Shown here piece after piece: positions 19,976 to 28,497 of a stretch of DNA of 64,000 bases. The translations under genes were made by a program, and so were the position numbers. Each line of letters begins with the position of its first letter. The stretch's first letter is position 1. This DNA comes from Thiosocius teredinicola (GTDB taxonomy: Bacteria; Pseudomonadota; Gammaproteobacteria; Chromatiales; Chromatiaceae), in NCBI RefSeq assembly GCF_002009425.1, contig NZ_CP019936.1, positions 1,971,297 to 2,035,296 of the forward strand, given 5' to 3'. Under the pieces are notes generated by a model. It saw only the letters and a list, made by a program, of their open reading frames with translations, ran no database searches and was not told the origin of the DNA.

Positions 19976-20238
19976 AACCTATATCCAACCGTTCTAAATA
20001 GTTCCTCGATCAAGAGGGTGGTTATGAGTTTCTGTTTGTCTGGCGCGGCGTATGCAACGCCTGGCCGGTGGCGCAAAGGCGGCGTGTTTACAAGCGTGAT
20101 GTCTTTCGTGCGATCGATCTGCCGCAGCGATATCGTGAATGACGAACCCGGTGCCGCATGCTTCAGGCTATCGGCAGCAGGTCGAGGTTCAGCATGCATG
20201 CCGGACCTTGCGAGTCGAAAGAGCAGGGCGTAGGCGTC

Positions 20239-21012
20239 GTGTCGATCCGTCTGGCGTTCATCGTTTCCGGCATATTTCACACGGCATTGTTCGCCGCTTG
20301 GTGGCCTGAAAAGCTAATCGAAGAAAAAGCAGTGCCGGCGCCGGTCGAGCGCGTGACCGTGGCCGTTACCATGTTGAAGCCTGCGCCGCCGGTCCCTCCC
20401 GTGTCTGCACCTGAAACCATGCCGGTCTCAGATACGATGCCGGAACCGCCTGCCGTCGTGAATCCGCCGCCGCCCAAGGCAGAGCCACCGGAACCGGTCG
20501 TCCAAGCCCAGCCGAAAACGCAGGCTAAGACCGAGAACCGTGTGTCGCAAAAGCCGGTACGCAGACCACGACCGGTGAACAAACCACCGCGACCACCGAA
20601 GGTGGCCAAACCACCCGTCAACCAGCTCGCCCGTGTCTCGCCTGTTTCCGTCGATCCGGCACCGGTCAGACTCGCCGATGCAGCCGAGTCACGCCCGCCT
20701 GCCCCGACGGTATCGACAACCGAACGGCAGCACTATCTTGCCGCATTGGTCGCCGCGATCAACCGCAACAAGTTTTACCCGCGTGCGTCGCGCCGTCGAG
20801 CAGAACAGGGGCAGGTCGTCGTCAGCTTCGTGATCCAACGCAACGGCGAACTGAGCGATCTCGCGATCGTTGAATCATCCGGGTACGAACGACTCGATGA
20901 GGCCGCGTTGAAAACGCTACGGCGTACGACACCGTTCAAGCCGTTTCCGCCGAATGTCCAACGCGACAGCTGGCCGATCAAGGTGCCGATCGCTTTCTTG
21001 TTGAAACGCTAG
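20239..21012 (+). CDS. TonB-family energy transducer
   Basis: The protein has a short cytoplasmic start and one membrane helix (IRLAFIVSGIFHTALFAAW). A long Pro/Lys/Glu-rich periplasmic spacer (about 35-150) follows. The TonB C-terminal domain contains YLAALVAAINRNKFYPRASRR, GQVVVSFVIQRNGEL and a DEAALKTLRRTTPFKPFPP segment. TonB links inner-membrane proton force to outer-membrane receptors. GTG 20239 gives a normal TonB start at 257 residues; ATG 20158 would add 27 residues. No exbB, exbD or receptor gene lies nearby, so it is an orphan TonB. It follows a DUF2946-like gene, hinting at metal uptake. Confidence 0.88.
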   Translation: MSIRLAFIVSGIFHTALFAAWWPEKLIEEKAVPAPVERVTVAVTMLKPAPPVPPVSAPETMPVSDTMPEPPAVVNPPPPKAEPPEPVVQAQPKTQAKTENRVSQKPVRRPRPVNKPPRPPKVAKPPVNQLARVSPVSVDPAPVRLADAAESRPPAPTVSTTERQHYLAALVAAINRNKFYPRASRRRAEQGQVVVSFVIQRNGELSDLAIVESSGYERLDEAALKTLRRTTPFKPFPPNVQRDSWPIKVPIAFLLKR

Positions 21013-21132
21013 CAGGTCACCGATTGCTGTACGCAATACCACGGCGTTACCAAGTGCGCGATCGCCCACAGCTGCGTCGACCTGGCTGGCGCGTTATAGT
21101 GCGTCGGCGAGTCGGAAACGGAGAGCCAGCGC

Positions 21133-21609
21133 GTGCACAAACTGCAGATGTTCAGAAGAACCGTCGCCGTGCTTCTCAACGTGGCGCTCTTGGCATTTTT
21201 CATTTGGCTGGTATTTAATCCTCTGCCGCTGTTTCGCGAGGTGCCTGAGAGGGAGTTTGCGTATCTCGTGCCGGCGATCTATCCGGCGTTTAATCTTGTG
21301 GCATTGATCCTGTGTTATTCGGCTGCAGGGCCTGCCAGGTATTTCAGACGATTCGTTCTCAGTATCAATTTCGTGTTGCTCGTGATCGGAGTGGCCTTCG
21401 GTATTGCGGACGCTGCGCATAACGGTTTCACCGATGAAGAACAGTTTGAGACCTTTTGGTTACTGTTCCCGCCGGTCGTCACGCTGTTTGGCTTCAAGTT
21501 AGCGCTGCCTGTCAGCAGACGAATTGTGCGTCACGATCCGTCGCTCGACTACGCACCCGGCTTTGGCTGGGCAAAACGGCATGACGACAATGTGGCGCGG
21601 TCTGATTAA
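21133..21609 (+). CDS. Uncharacterised four-helix membrane protein
   Basis: The 158-residue product has four predicted membrane segments (about 10-28, 42-60, 70-90 and 100-120) joined by short loops, with a charged C-terminal tail. I do not recognise the family. The start is GTG 21133, with CGGAGAG about 12 bp upstream. It stands alone between the TonB gene and a transporter. Confidence 0.6.
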   Translation: MHKLQMFRRTVAVLLNVALLAFFIWLVFNPLPLFREVPEREFAYLVPAIYPAFNLVALILCYSAAGPARYFRRFVLSINFVLLVIGVAFGIADAAHNGFTDEEQFETFWLLFPPVVTLFGFKLALPVSRRIVRHDPSLDYAPGFGWAKRHDDNVARSD

Positions 21610-21698
21610 CGCTGCGAGAGTTGCTGAGTTGCGCGGGGCGTGGATGTAGCATCTGAGGTTCAGCTCTTTATGGAATCGGCTCGTCGGCCAATCTTTTT

Positions 21699-22880
21699 AT
21701 GACACTTGCTCAGCAGTATCGATTGCTTTTGTTCGGCAGCCTGTATTTCGCGCAGGGTGGAGCGCTGAGTTACTTCCTTTCGTACAACATCGTGTTTCTG
21801 AAAGGAATGGGATACGACGCGGAGGACATCGGCGCCTTTCAAGCGGTGCTGATTCTACCGTTCGTGCTCAAAATTGTTCTCGGGGCGATCAGCGATCGCT
21901 TCAGCCTGTTCGGACTTGGCCATCGGCATCCCTATATCTTGCTGGGGCTATTGATCCAGGCCGGTGCGTTCCTGCTCATGCCGTCCATTGCCGATGCCAG
22001 GGATTGGCAGCTGTTCTTCATCGCTGCTCTGGTCGGCGCAGTCGGTATGGCTTTGTACGACACCTGCACTGATGGGCTCGCGGTAGAAATCACGCCCGAA
22101 GATGATCGCTCACAGGTACAGGGCATGATGGTTGGTGCCCGCGCAGCTGGCATATTGTACGCGATGCTGATGGGACCCTTGCTGGTCGAACAGTGGGGAT
22201 GGTCTGCGTTGTTCGTAATGGTGGCCGTATTCTGCCTGCCTGGCATGCTGTTGATTATAAGCTTGCGCAAGCTTACGACCGCTTCGCATTCGACGACCTT
22301 TAGTTGGCATGCGTTCTCGTCATTCGACAATAGCCAGATTTGGCTGCTTGCGCTGATTGGGGTGCTGTTTGCGTTGGCGCTCGATGGCATCTTGACCTTT
22401 CTGAGCTTGAATCTCGCGTCCGCCAAGGGATTTGAGTTGTACAAGCTGAGTTGGGTGCTGATCGCCGCCATGCTGGGTAGATTGGTTGGTGCGACCTTGT
22501 TCGGCGTCTTTGCAAACAAACTCGGCTATCGCAATGGCCTTGTCGTGGTTAGCTTCATCGCAGCGAGTGGGTGCCTCGGTCTGGCGGTGGTCGATGCCGA
22601 GGCCTGGGTTTACGTCATGGCTGCCTTAATTGGCGTTGCGTACGGCTTCTTTATGGCTTTGTACGCGGCGATGGCAATGACGCTGAGCAATCCCGGGATT
22701 GCTGCTTCGATGTTTGCCATCTTTATGATCTTTCTGAATGTCGGTGCCGGGCTCGGCCAGCTCGTGGCCGGCCAGATGACCTCTTCGTACGGTTTTCAAA
22801 TAATGTCGATCTCCATGGTGGGTCTGCTCGCGCTCAACGTCGTACTCTCGCGCTACGTTCGCACTAGGCAATCGCCATAG
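21699..22880 (+). CDS. MFS transporter, AmpG-like
   Basis: This 393-residue integral membrane protein has about 12 helices. Features of the AmpG/acetyl-CoA-transporter branch of the major facilitator superfamily are visible. These are LYFAQGGALSYFLSYNIVFL in helix 1, the loop GAISDRFSLFGLGHRHPYIL and YDTCTDGLAVEITPEDDRS after helix 4. AmpG carries muropeptides for cell-wall recycling, but substrate is not certain here. Base composition is slightly more AT-rich than the core genes. It converges with the next gene, leaving 25 bp between stops. Confidence 0.82.
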   Translation: MTLAQQYRLLLFGSLYFAQGGALSYFLSYNIVFLKGMGYDAEDIGAFQAVLILPFVLKIVLGAISDRFSLFGLGHRHPYILLGLLIQAGAFLLMPSIADARDWQLFFIAALVGAVGMALYDTCTDGLAVEITPEDDRSQVQGMMVGARAAGILYAMLMGPLLVEQWGWSALFVMVAVFCLPGMLLIISLRKLTTASHSTTFSWHAFSSFDNSQIWLLALIGVLFALALDGILTFLSLNLASAKGFELYKLSWVLIAAMLGRLVGATLFGVFANKLGYRNGLVVVSFIAASGCLGLAVVDAEAWVYVMAALIGVAYGFFMALYAAMAMTLSNPGIAASMFAIFMIFLNVGAGLGQLVAGQMTSSYGFQIMSISMVGLLALNVVLSRYVRTRQSP

Positions 22881-22905
22881 CGGAAGGTGGCGGCAGCAGG
22901 TGCCG

Positions 22906-23574
22906 TTAATCTCCGCCGCCGCAGCCACCACCGCCGCAACCCGACCCACCATCTCCGCCACAAGAAGATCCGCCGGAATCGCCGGCACATCCCCCGGTGC
23001 ACCCGATGTGGCCGGCGCAATAGCCGGTGCCATAGGCGGGCGAGTTTCGATCTTGGCAATCGAGCACATAGGTGAATCCGTTGGGGATGTTCAGCAGAGC
23101 GTCGATGCCGAAGATCAGTGGCAGACGGTCGGGTGTGCGTGGATTGATATTGGCTTTTGCGCAGGCCAGCCGCCATGCGCGTCTTATGCCTTCCTGTGCA
23201 ACGGTCGGCGAACTCATCGCCTCGGTTGGCGTGTGATGTAGAAACCGGCCGAGCGCCTTGCTGCAAAACAATTTGTAACTGCGCGTAAACAGGATGAACT
23301 CGTGCCACGCATCGTCGACTACCTGCGAGGGCATCGCGACCATCCGTCGCTTGCCTTTGTTACACATCCAGAAATAGTCCCTGAGCGCGCGAAATACCAG
23401 ATCGATCTGTTCGTCATCGAGGGTGGGGTGCTTTTCGGTGAGCTTGTCACGCAGCGAGCGGTGAAACTTGTAGTCTTCGATGTAAGCAAGCTGCTTGTCG
23501 CGGTGCAGTTTAGCGAGGAACAGCATGATGCCTGTAAGGGAAGCTAGCAAAAGGAATAGATGAAAGCCGTTCAC
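22906..23574 (-). CDS. Glycine-rich domain-containing protein (GRDP-like) with Cys/Gly tail
   Basis: The 222-residue protein has one N-terminal membrane helix (about 4-20). A soluble domain with PSQVVDDAWHEFILFTRSY and GRFLHHTP matches the GRDP-like family, also found in plant glycine-rich domain proteins. The last 35 residues are a Cys/Gly-rich tail with spaced CGGGG units and about eight cysteines in all from residue 180 on. Such tails suggest metal binding or extracellular cross-links. Function is unknown. It is a single gene, transcribed toward the MFS gene. Confidence 0.75.
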   Translation of the reverse strand: MNGFHLFLLLASLTGIMLFLAKLHRDKQLAYIEDYKFHRSLRDKLTEKHPTLDDEQIDLVFRALRDYFWMCNKGKRRMVAMPSQVVDDAWHEFILFTRSYKLFCSKALGRFLHHTPTEAMSSPTVAQEGIRRAWRLACAKANINPRTPDRLPLIFGIDALLNIPNGFTYVLDCQDRNSPAYGTGYCAGHIGCTGGCAGDSGGSSCGGDGGSGCGGGGCGGGD

Positions 23575-23637
23575 GAGCAGTTCCGTTCTTTAGTTATCAG
23601 TGTTGCGGGCATTGTAAACCTGCCAGGGGGGTGGTGA

Positions 23638-24366
23638 TTAATCAGGGTCTTTGACTCTTGGCAGCTCGGTTGTATGGGTGATCTTCAACGACGCCAGATC
23701 CACGAGTGTAGAGTGAGCAATCCCGTCGATTTGGTACACCACGATGGCTTGATTGTCTCCGGTTAGATTCTTGCCGATGACATGGTCGAACTGTGGTGCA
23801 ATCACCGACAATCCCGTTCCGTCCGGATGAGAGATCGCCAACGACACCTTGTCTGCTTCATTCATCACGCCATCGGTGTTGGAATCCACTGTGATGAACT
23901 CGTAGAAAATGGCTTTGGTTGCCCTTTCCTTTTGTTCCCCATAGCGGACGGGGGGGAACGGGGCCGAGGAATAAATTATTTGCTGATTGTCAGGGAATAA
24001 CCAATACGAACGATTGGATACCTTGTCGAGGAACAGGATGTTTTTTGCTGGTCCCGACCTCGGGTCCCAATATCGGCCGCCAGATCCCAGGTAGCCCGAT
24101 CTCTTCATGGCTACTTGGTCGTTCTCCGATACCAGCGAAATCATTGCCAACTCGGTGCCGGGCAGATCCTGCATGCCTCCTAGTACCCATTTTTCTGTGC
24201 CGGAAGGGTCGTCTGCCACATTGGTGACAACGGCAGATTCCTGCGGGTTTTGTGTGAAAGCGCGAATTGCCTCATAACCGATCGATGCGGTGACGACCAA
24301 TACCGCAATCAGCAGCAATATGCCATTTAGTCGCCAGACCCATTTGAAGAACGGGTTACTATCCAT
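23638..24366 (-). CDS. Uncharacterised single-pass membrane protein
   Basis: Start ATG at 24366 follows GGAGA at a suitable distance and gives 242 residues. A 23-residue longer start lacks a site. One membrane helix lies near the N-terminus (LNGILLLIAVLVVTASIGYEA). The rest is a periplasmic domain with KWVLGGMQDLPGTELAMISL, a PPVRYGE loop and an EF-hand-like loop (DSNTDGVMNEADK) that may bind calcium. I do not recognise a named family. Neighbours are also uncharacterised. Confidence 0.7.
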   Translation of the reverse strand: MDSNPFFKWVWRLNGILLLIAVLVVTASIGYEAIRAFTQNPQESAVVTNVADDPSGTEKWVLGGMQDLPGTELAMISLVSENDQVAMKRSGYLGSGGRYWDPRSGPAKNILFLDKVSNRSYWLFPDNQQIIYSSAPFPPVRYGEQKERATKAIFYEFITVDSNTDGVMNEADKVSLAISHPDGTGLSVIAPQFDHVIGKNLTGDNQAIVVYQIDGIAHSTLVDLASLKITHTTELPRVKDPD

Positions 24367-24565
24367 GGACTTCGTCTCCGTGACGTGAAAGATGTCTAGA
24401 CAAACATATGTGGCCAGATTGAAAGGTTTCGACATTTACTCATTGAATCGTTATATGAACAAACAATTGACCGTTCTTCATTATCGATTCTCTTCAGGAG
24501 AAAGGCGCTGACCGATTTCCGCCAGCCTCTGCTGAGGAGCCAATTGAAAACAACTTGGCAGCGAA

Positions 24566-25024
24566 TTACTCGATGCGGACGAAATACTCACGAATATTCA
24601 GGTACCAAAACTGCGGATGAGATCCGACGTATATCCAAAACGTGTCATCGTCCTCAAAATGCAGCATCTCCAATCGCCAGTTTCCGTCTTCGTCTTGAGA
24701 CCTCAAGACAACTTTCGAGTCGTCGGCGGCGACGAACTCGTACTGATACTCCGTTATAGAATGCTCGATTTTCTCTGGTTTTCCGTTGACGGTTGCGAAG
24801 TGTTCCTCGAGTTCCAGCGAGTAACTTTTTTCGCGGTATTCAATGATTAAATGCCCGAAGAACTCCCGGAGAAATGCCTTTTCCTGCTCGTTCATTCCTT
24901 TCTCATTGGGATCGTTAAATTCGCTGCTGAGCGCCGACGACGACTTCCATTTGCCGAGATAAGATGGTGATGCAGTTGTTGTAGTTGATGCCATAGTCAA
25001 TATGAGAATCAGAAGAGCTCTCAT
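24566..25024 (-). CDS. Uncharacterised exported protein
   Basis: The start at 25024 gives a 152-residue protein with a clear signal peptide (MRALLILILTMASTTTTASP). The mature domain is acidic and beta-rich, beginning YLGKWKSSSALSSEFND and ending in FWIYVGSHPQFWYLNIREYF. The pattern suggests a lipocalin- or copper-resistance-like small barrel, but no family is recognised. It lies just downstream of another small - strand gene. Confidence 0.6.
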   Translation of the reverse strand: MRALLILILTMASTTTTASPSYLGKWKSSSALSSEFNDPNEKGMNEQEKAFLREFFGHLIIEYREKSYSLELEEHFATVNGKPEKIEHSITEYQYEFVAADDSKVVLRSQDEDGNWRLEMLHFEDDDTFWIYVGSHPQFWYLNIREYFVRIE

Positions 25025-25133
25025 GGGCGCTGCCCAGAAAGTTTTCGGGTGTTCAGAATCAGCGGGTGGTACGTGCGCAGTAGCGCGAATGGTGCAGCAA
25101 CGCTGGTGCTTGCGTGATGGACCTGTCATGTCA

Positions 25134-25568
25134 CTATCGTGCATGCAGCGAATCGGCAACGATGAGTCTAGGCTGGTGATGAAGGAAGAGAACCAGTTCT
25201 TTCACGGTTGAAACTCGATCGAAGTAGGGATTCTCTTCAGGCCGGTCAGTGCTAATGCCAAGTTCATCTGCGATTTCAAAATAGATATCCTCAAGGTCGC
25301 CCGGATCCATGCTGTAGAGTGTGTCGAAACCGTCGTTCGATTCGACTGGAAATGGCCTGTTATCCACCGGTCCTATCCATGCCTGCATCTTGCGATACAC
25401 CGCTCGCATAACCCTAGTGTCGACGTTTCGATAGTCAAACGACCGTGCGTAAGAACAAATGTTCGATGTCTGCCGATTTGATGCAATCCGTTTCAGCCGG
25501 AAGTGCGCTCGGATTTCTGAGACGGCAACAAGAACCAGCAACGCAGCGATGGTGCAGAAGAAATTCAT
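25134..25568 (-). CDS. Uncharacterised membrane-anchored protein
   Basis: The start at 25568 gives 144 residues with an N-terminal hydrophobic anchor (MNFFCTIAALLVLVAVSEI). A soluble domain with FDYRNVDTRVMRAVYRKM follows. The C-terminal region, including DPGDLEDIYFEIADELGIS and VSTVKELVLFL, has the helix spacing of acyl-carrier-protein-like DUF1493 domains. The phosphopantetheine serine motif is not visible. The family link is a weak guess. Confidence 0.5.
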   Translation of the reverse strand: MNFFCTIAALLVLVAVSEIRAHFRLKRIASNRQTSNICSYARSFDYRNVDTRVMRAVYRKMQAWIGPVDNRPFPVESNDGFDTLYSMDPGDLEDIYFEIADELGISTDRPEENPYFDRVSTVKELVLFLHHQPRLIVADSLHAR

Positions 25569-25918
25569 ATGGGTTCGTCCAACTTGAGGCTCATGCAATA
25601 CAGAATTGTCGGGAAAAGCTCAACTTCGAGCAGTGTATCGCTTCCCATTGTTTCGCCGTTGGATGCAGTGCGGGTTCGTCGATTGAAATGCAATAGAGCT
25701 AGATTGTGTCATGGATACGAAGATTTGCGGAAAGGGAGTATTTCTCAGTTGTATTGACGCACATAGATGGCTGTTCGTCTTATCGGCAATGCGCTGTGGT
25801 TCATCAGGAAGTTAAATCGCTTGCTCCGAAGGCGGTGTCGGTGAAATTCTGTTGGAATAATGAGTATTCAATATGTTTCAATATGCGCCAATGTTTTCTG
25901 TGTGGACCCTAGAAAAAG
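25569..25918. other. Intergenic gap with no recognised gene
   Basis: This 350-bp region separates divergent genes at 25568 (-) and 25919 (+). It is AT-richer than the core. It must hold both promoters, but I see no confident -35/-10 pair. Short open frames here lack ribosome-binding sites. The PEP-CTERM gene itself has no strong site before its start (AGAAAAAG only). Confidence 0.4.
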
Positions 25919-26899
25919 ATGAAACTCTTTACTCGACAACGGATCAGTTGGGTGATCTCCCTTCCTTTAATGATTTTGGCAATGACGTCCGCTCCGTTAG
26001 CGGCGCCAATCACCGGAGACTTACTGGTTCAAAGCCAGACACCCGGAGCAATTAGCTACGAAGTCACAGAATATCTCGCTGACGGTAGCGCACTTCAAAC
26101 GTTTGTTCCCGTAGCGGCGCCCGCGTCGTCGGATCTGTGGCATCCAAGAGACCTGGTGATCGCGGACAACGGTAACGTCCATGTGTTCAACGGAACATTC
26201 GATCCGTACCTGTCTACTTACGATTCTGCGGCGGACACCTGGACACATGTAACTCATACCGGTTGGAGTACGATCAACAACATCAGCTACGGCGGCATCG
26301 CGACGTTAGGTGACAGGGTTTTCGTGACCAATATGTCAACTGCCGGCAAATCTGCTTCTGGCGGCGTTGTTTTCGATACCGCTCTCGGGACCAGTGTTGG
26401 ATTCGCTTCCGGTATTCAGGCAATTGACCTGAACTTGGGGCTCGATGGAAACCTGTGGCTGCTGGAAGGTGGTATCGCTTATGCGTATGACCCGACGGGT
26501 CTGAACCTGTTGGGTTCGGTGTCGTTGGCAGCGGCAGGTGGGGACGTCCGTGCACTCGCAGTAGACGGCCTCGGCGATTTTTTCGTCGCGACCTGGGACG
26601 GTTTGGTGGCTCATTTGGCGTCTGACGGTACATTGATCGATAGCTTGCAGCTGAACGACAGCCTTACGGATATCGACCTGTCGGCGAACGGGGTGCTGGC
26701 GATTGGCTCGCGGTCGGAAGGCGCTTGGTTGAGTACAACCGACTTGAACGCTGCTACTCAGGTTGCGTCGGGCCGCTGGAACTATTTCGTAGCTTTGGCG
26801 CCGTCCGAAGTTCCATTGCCGGGAACCCTCGTGCTATTGAGCTTGGGTATAGGAATGTTGGTGACACCTGCAAGAAGTGCCCGCAGGCATCGCTACTGA
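25919..26899 (+). CDS. PEP-CTERM-type surface protein with beta-propeller-like domain
   Basis: The 326-residue protein has a signal peptide (to about 29). Repeating beta-rich blades follow, for example LWHPRDLVIADNGNVHVF and LGLDGNLWLLEGGIAYAYD, which resemble NHL/SMP-type propellers. The C-terminus carries a sorting signal: VPLPGTLVLLSLGIGM, then a short basic tail (ARRHRY). This is a variant of the PEP-CTERM motif that exosortase cleaves. Such proteins are exported for surface attachment or biofilm use. No exosortase lies in this window. Confidence 0.8.
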   Translation: MKLFTRQRISWVISLPLMILAMTSAPLAAPITGDLLVQSQTPGAISYEVTEYLADGSALQTFVPVAAPASSDLWHPRDLVIADNGNVHVFNGTFDPYLSTYDSAADTWTHVTHTGWSTINNISYGGIATLGDRVFVTNMSTAGKSASGGVVFDTALGTSVGFASGIQAIDLNLGLDGNLWLLEGGIAYAYDPTGLNLLGSVSLAAAGGDVRALAVDGLGDFFVATWDGLVAHLASDGTLIDSLQLNDSLTDIDLSANGVLAIGSRSEGAWLSTTDLNAATQVASGRWNYFVALAPSEVPLPGTLVLLSLGIGMLVTPARSARRHRY

Positions 26900-26904
26900 T
26901 TCCT

Positions 26905-26946
26905 TCGGTTGCGGTGCTACGCGAGCCGGCACGGTGCCGCAACCGA
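26905..26946. terminator. Likely bidirectional terminator hairpin between convergent genes
   Basis: TCGGTTGCGG (26905-26914) pairs perfectly with CCGCAACCGA (26937-26946), just after the PEP-CTERM gene and just before the end of the convergent phosphatase gene at 26951. No T-run is present on either strand, so it may act with Rho or as a 3' stabiliser. Confidence 0.5.
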
Positions 26947-26950
26947 CTAG

Positions 26951-27328
26951 TCAACGACTACTTTCAACAAGCGGTGCCACCGCGTCGTTGAGAATTTCCA
27001 CCAGCTCGGGATCCATAAATCGGTAGTCGTCTGGAATATCCAAAACGACGATCCGTGCAAAACGGCAGCGATCAGGGAACGCACTTACCAGCCGCTGGCG
27101 GTGCTTCTCTTCCATTACGCAGATCAGATCCGCCCATGCAATGTCGGCAGACGTGATTCGACGATGCGCAGACGGGCTGGTGCCGGCCGACCTGACAGAA
27201 ATGCCAGGTCGGTTTCTCCAAATCTTTTCTGCCGTCGGACTACGCCATTGATTCCGGCTGCATACAAACAGAATATTGATATTCTTCCATGTATTTTTTC
27301 GGATAGGCCGTGCCCAGATGCGACGCAC
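26951..27328 (-). CDS. Low-molecular-weight protein tyrosine phosphatase-like protein, start uncertain
   Basis: The protein contains the P-loop CSRNQWRSP, matching C-X5-R-S of low-molecular-weight phosphatases, preceded by NINILFV. The C-terminal LDIPDDYRFMDPEL segment supplies the likely general-acid Asp-Pro. Family members are about 105 residues and usually start a few residues before ILFVC. Here no in-frame ATG exists: only GTG at 27328 or TTG at 27355 could start it. An ATG at 27290-27288 lies one base out of frame (see findings). It overlaps the next upstream gene in another frame. It may be frameshifted or expressed by coupling. Confidence 0.7.
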   Translation of the reverse strand: MRRIWARPIRKNTWKNINILFVCSRNQWRSPTAEKIWRNRPGISVRSAGTSPSAHRRITSADIAWADLICVMEEKHRQRLVSAFPDRCRFARIVVLDIPDDYRFMDPELVEILNDAVAPLVESSR

Positions 27329-27530
27329 GTCTAACCTTGCTTGAGCGGCCGGCAAGGTGCTTCCATTTTTTCGGTAGATGCTGCGCCCACATCGGTCGGT
27401 AGACCGGAAACGGCCGGGTTTTTACGTACTTGCCCTTGGGGCCGTCGCCGCAACCAACCGCTTTTGATCTCTTCTGGGCGAATCGCGCATTCTGGTGCCT
27501 ACGCCATGCCCGCGTACGATTATTGAACAT
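27240..27530 (-). CDS. Small basic conserved-type protein
   Basis: The 96-residue protein starts MFNNRTRAWRRHQNARFAQK. It is strongly basic with a late segment PKKWKHLAGRSSKVRRASHL followed by GTAYPKK. Short bacterial proteins with the pattern RTRAWRRH near the start and KxxRAxxLGxxYPxK near the end are, as I recall, widespread but unstudied. The reading frame continues past the expected YPKK end into the phosphatase coding region in a different frame, consistent with a one-base change near 27287. It is upstream of and overlapping the phosphatase. Confidence 0.5.
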   Translation of the reverse strand: MFNNRTRAWRRHQNARFAQKRSKAVGCGDGPKGKYVKTRPFPVYRPMWAQHLPKKWKHLAGRSSKVRRASHLGTAYPKKYMEEYQYSVCMQPESMA

Positions 27531-27831
27531 TTCATTCTCCATACTTGTACCAGCGTGCAGCCGCGGTAATACGGAGAATGGACGGGAGTCTCTACTCGGT
27601 TCGCCCGAGTGTCAAGTTGCCGAGTCGTTGGGTATCGGTCGGCGAAGGTGCTACAACCTTGCGTTTTCGCCTAAGTCTCGAGCACTGGCTAATTGTCGGC
27701 AGAGAACGGTTTGAGCCGGGAGGGCGGGGGTAGTAGTGAAGCCTGGAGCGCAGTGCACGAGTGCCCGACCGCGAAGCCATTTGGTCTTTGGCGATGAAGA
27801 CCCTACTACCATACTGGAACCCGATTGTGGG
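27531..27831. other. Intergenic gap, no gene recognised
   Basis: Between the small basic gene and the TIR-like gene I see no supported coding sequence. Several short frames lack ribosome-binding sites and family similarity. The gap contains a 19-base match to 16S rRNA, annotated separately. Confidence 0.4.
27558..27576 (+). other. 19-base match to the 16S rRNA 530-loop
   Basis: CAGCCGCGGTAATACGGAG is identical to the near-universal 16S rRNA segment (E. coli about 521-539). Just upstream, CCAGCGTG replaces the expected GCCAG. Downstream bases (AATGGACGGG) no longer match rRNA. It is therefore only a fragment, not an rRNA gene. Confidence 0.7.
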
Positions 27832-28497
27832 TCACGTCCCCCCAATCAGCTTCGCACCCAGTGCAAAAGATCCTGCGATCAGCCCACCAAGTATTACCAG
27901 GATGCTCCACAACTGGGCCGGTTTCAGGCCGCTGATGAGTTGGCCTATCGTGAGCTGTGTGGGGTCGATCTCAGCTGACGGGCTTTTGCGTTCTTGTTTC
28001 TGCTTGTGCGACTCGGAGATCTTTGACTTCCAACTTGCCAGCACGCCGTTGAACTCGACCGAGTTCAGCGATGCGGTATCGAGCTGAACCCACTGGACGT
28101 ACCAGTCGTAACCACGCTCGAGCAGGCCCTCGCTTTTAAGCCCCTCTTCGACGACCATCAGCAGCGGATGATCATGCGAATAGGCCATGGCGGCCTCGAT
28201 CTGATTCCAAGGGGTTGCCAGTTTTACGTCGGAGAGCGCTTTTTGTTTTTCGCCACCGCGTTTGTCGAATCCTTCGGCGAAGTACATGCGTTCGAGCGCG
28301 ATGACTACTGTGCCGGAGCACTTATCCATCAGCTCGGTGACGGTCTTCAGTGGGGCATCGGAGCTGAAGGTATTGCGTCCGACGGTGTGCGGTACCAGCC
28401 CTTCGCTGCGAAGCCGGTCTTCGACGGCGCGAACGAAGGCCTCCTGTTTATCGGTTGCTGTCCCACCGACACTGACGAAAACGTCCAACTCGTTCAT
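27832..28497 (-). CDS. Membrane-anchored TIR / deoxyribosyltransferase-like protein
   Basis: The 221-residue protein has an N-terminal alpha/beta domain starting DVFVSVGGTATDKQEAFVRA. It continues with VGRNTFSSDAPLKTVTELMD, SGTVVIALER and PWNQIEAAMAYSHDHPLLMV. The order of strands and the late PW..IE..MA segment resemble TIR and nucleoside 2-deoxyribosyltransferase folds, where that Glu is catalytic. A charged linker (about 160-185) leads to one C-terminal membrane helix (LWSILVILGGLIAGSFALGA). TIR-type proteins often act as NAD-consuming effectors in defence or signalling. That role is inference here, as no sensor partner is obvious. Confidence 0.6.
   Translation of the reverse strand: MNELDVFVSVGGTATDKQEAFVRAVEDRLRSEGLVPHTVGRNTFSSDAPLKTVTELMDKCSGTVVIALERMYFAEGFDKRGGEKQKALSDVKLATPWNQIEAAMAYSHDHPLLMVVEEGLKSEGLLERGYDWYVQWVQLDTASLNSVEFNGVLASWKSKISESHKQKQERKSPSAEIDPTQLTIGQLISGLKPAQLWSILVILGGLIAGSFALGAKLIGGT

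Noticed and set aside
20018-20233. 71-residue frame before the TonB gene
   Set aside because: It has a weak ribosome site but no family likeness, and partly overlaps the possible long TonB start.
27541-27600. 16S rRNA gene
   Set aside because: Only 19 consecutive bases match; flanking sequence is not rRNA.
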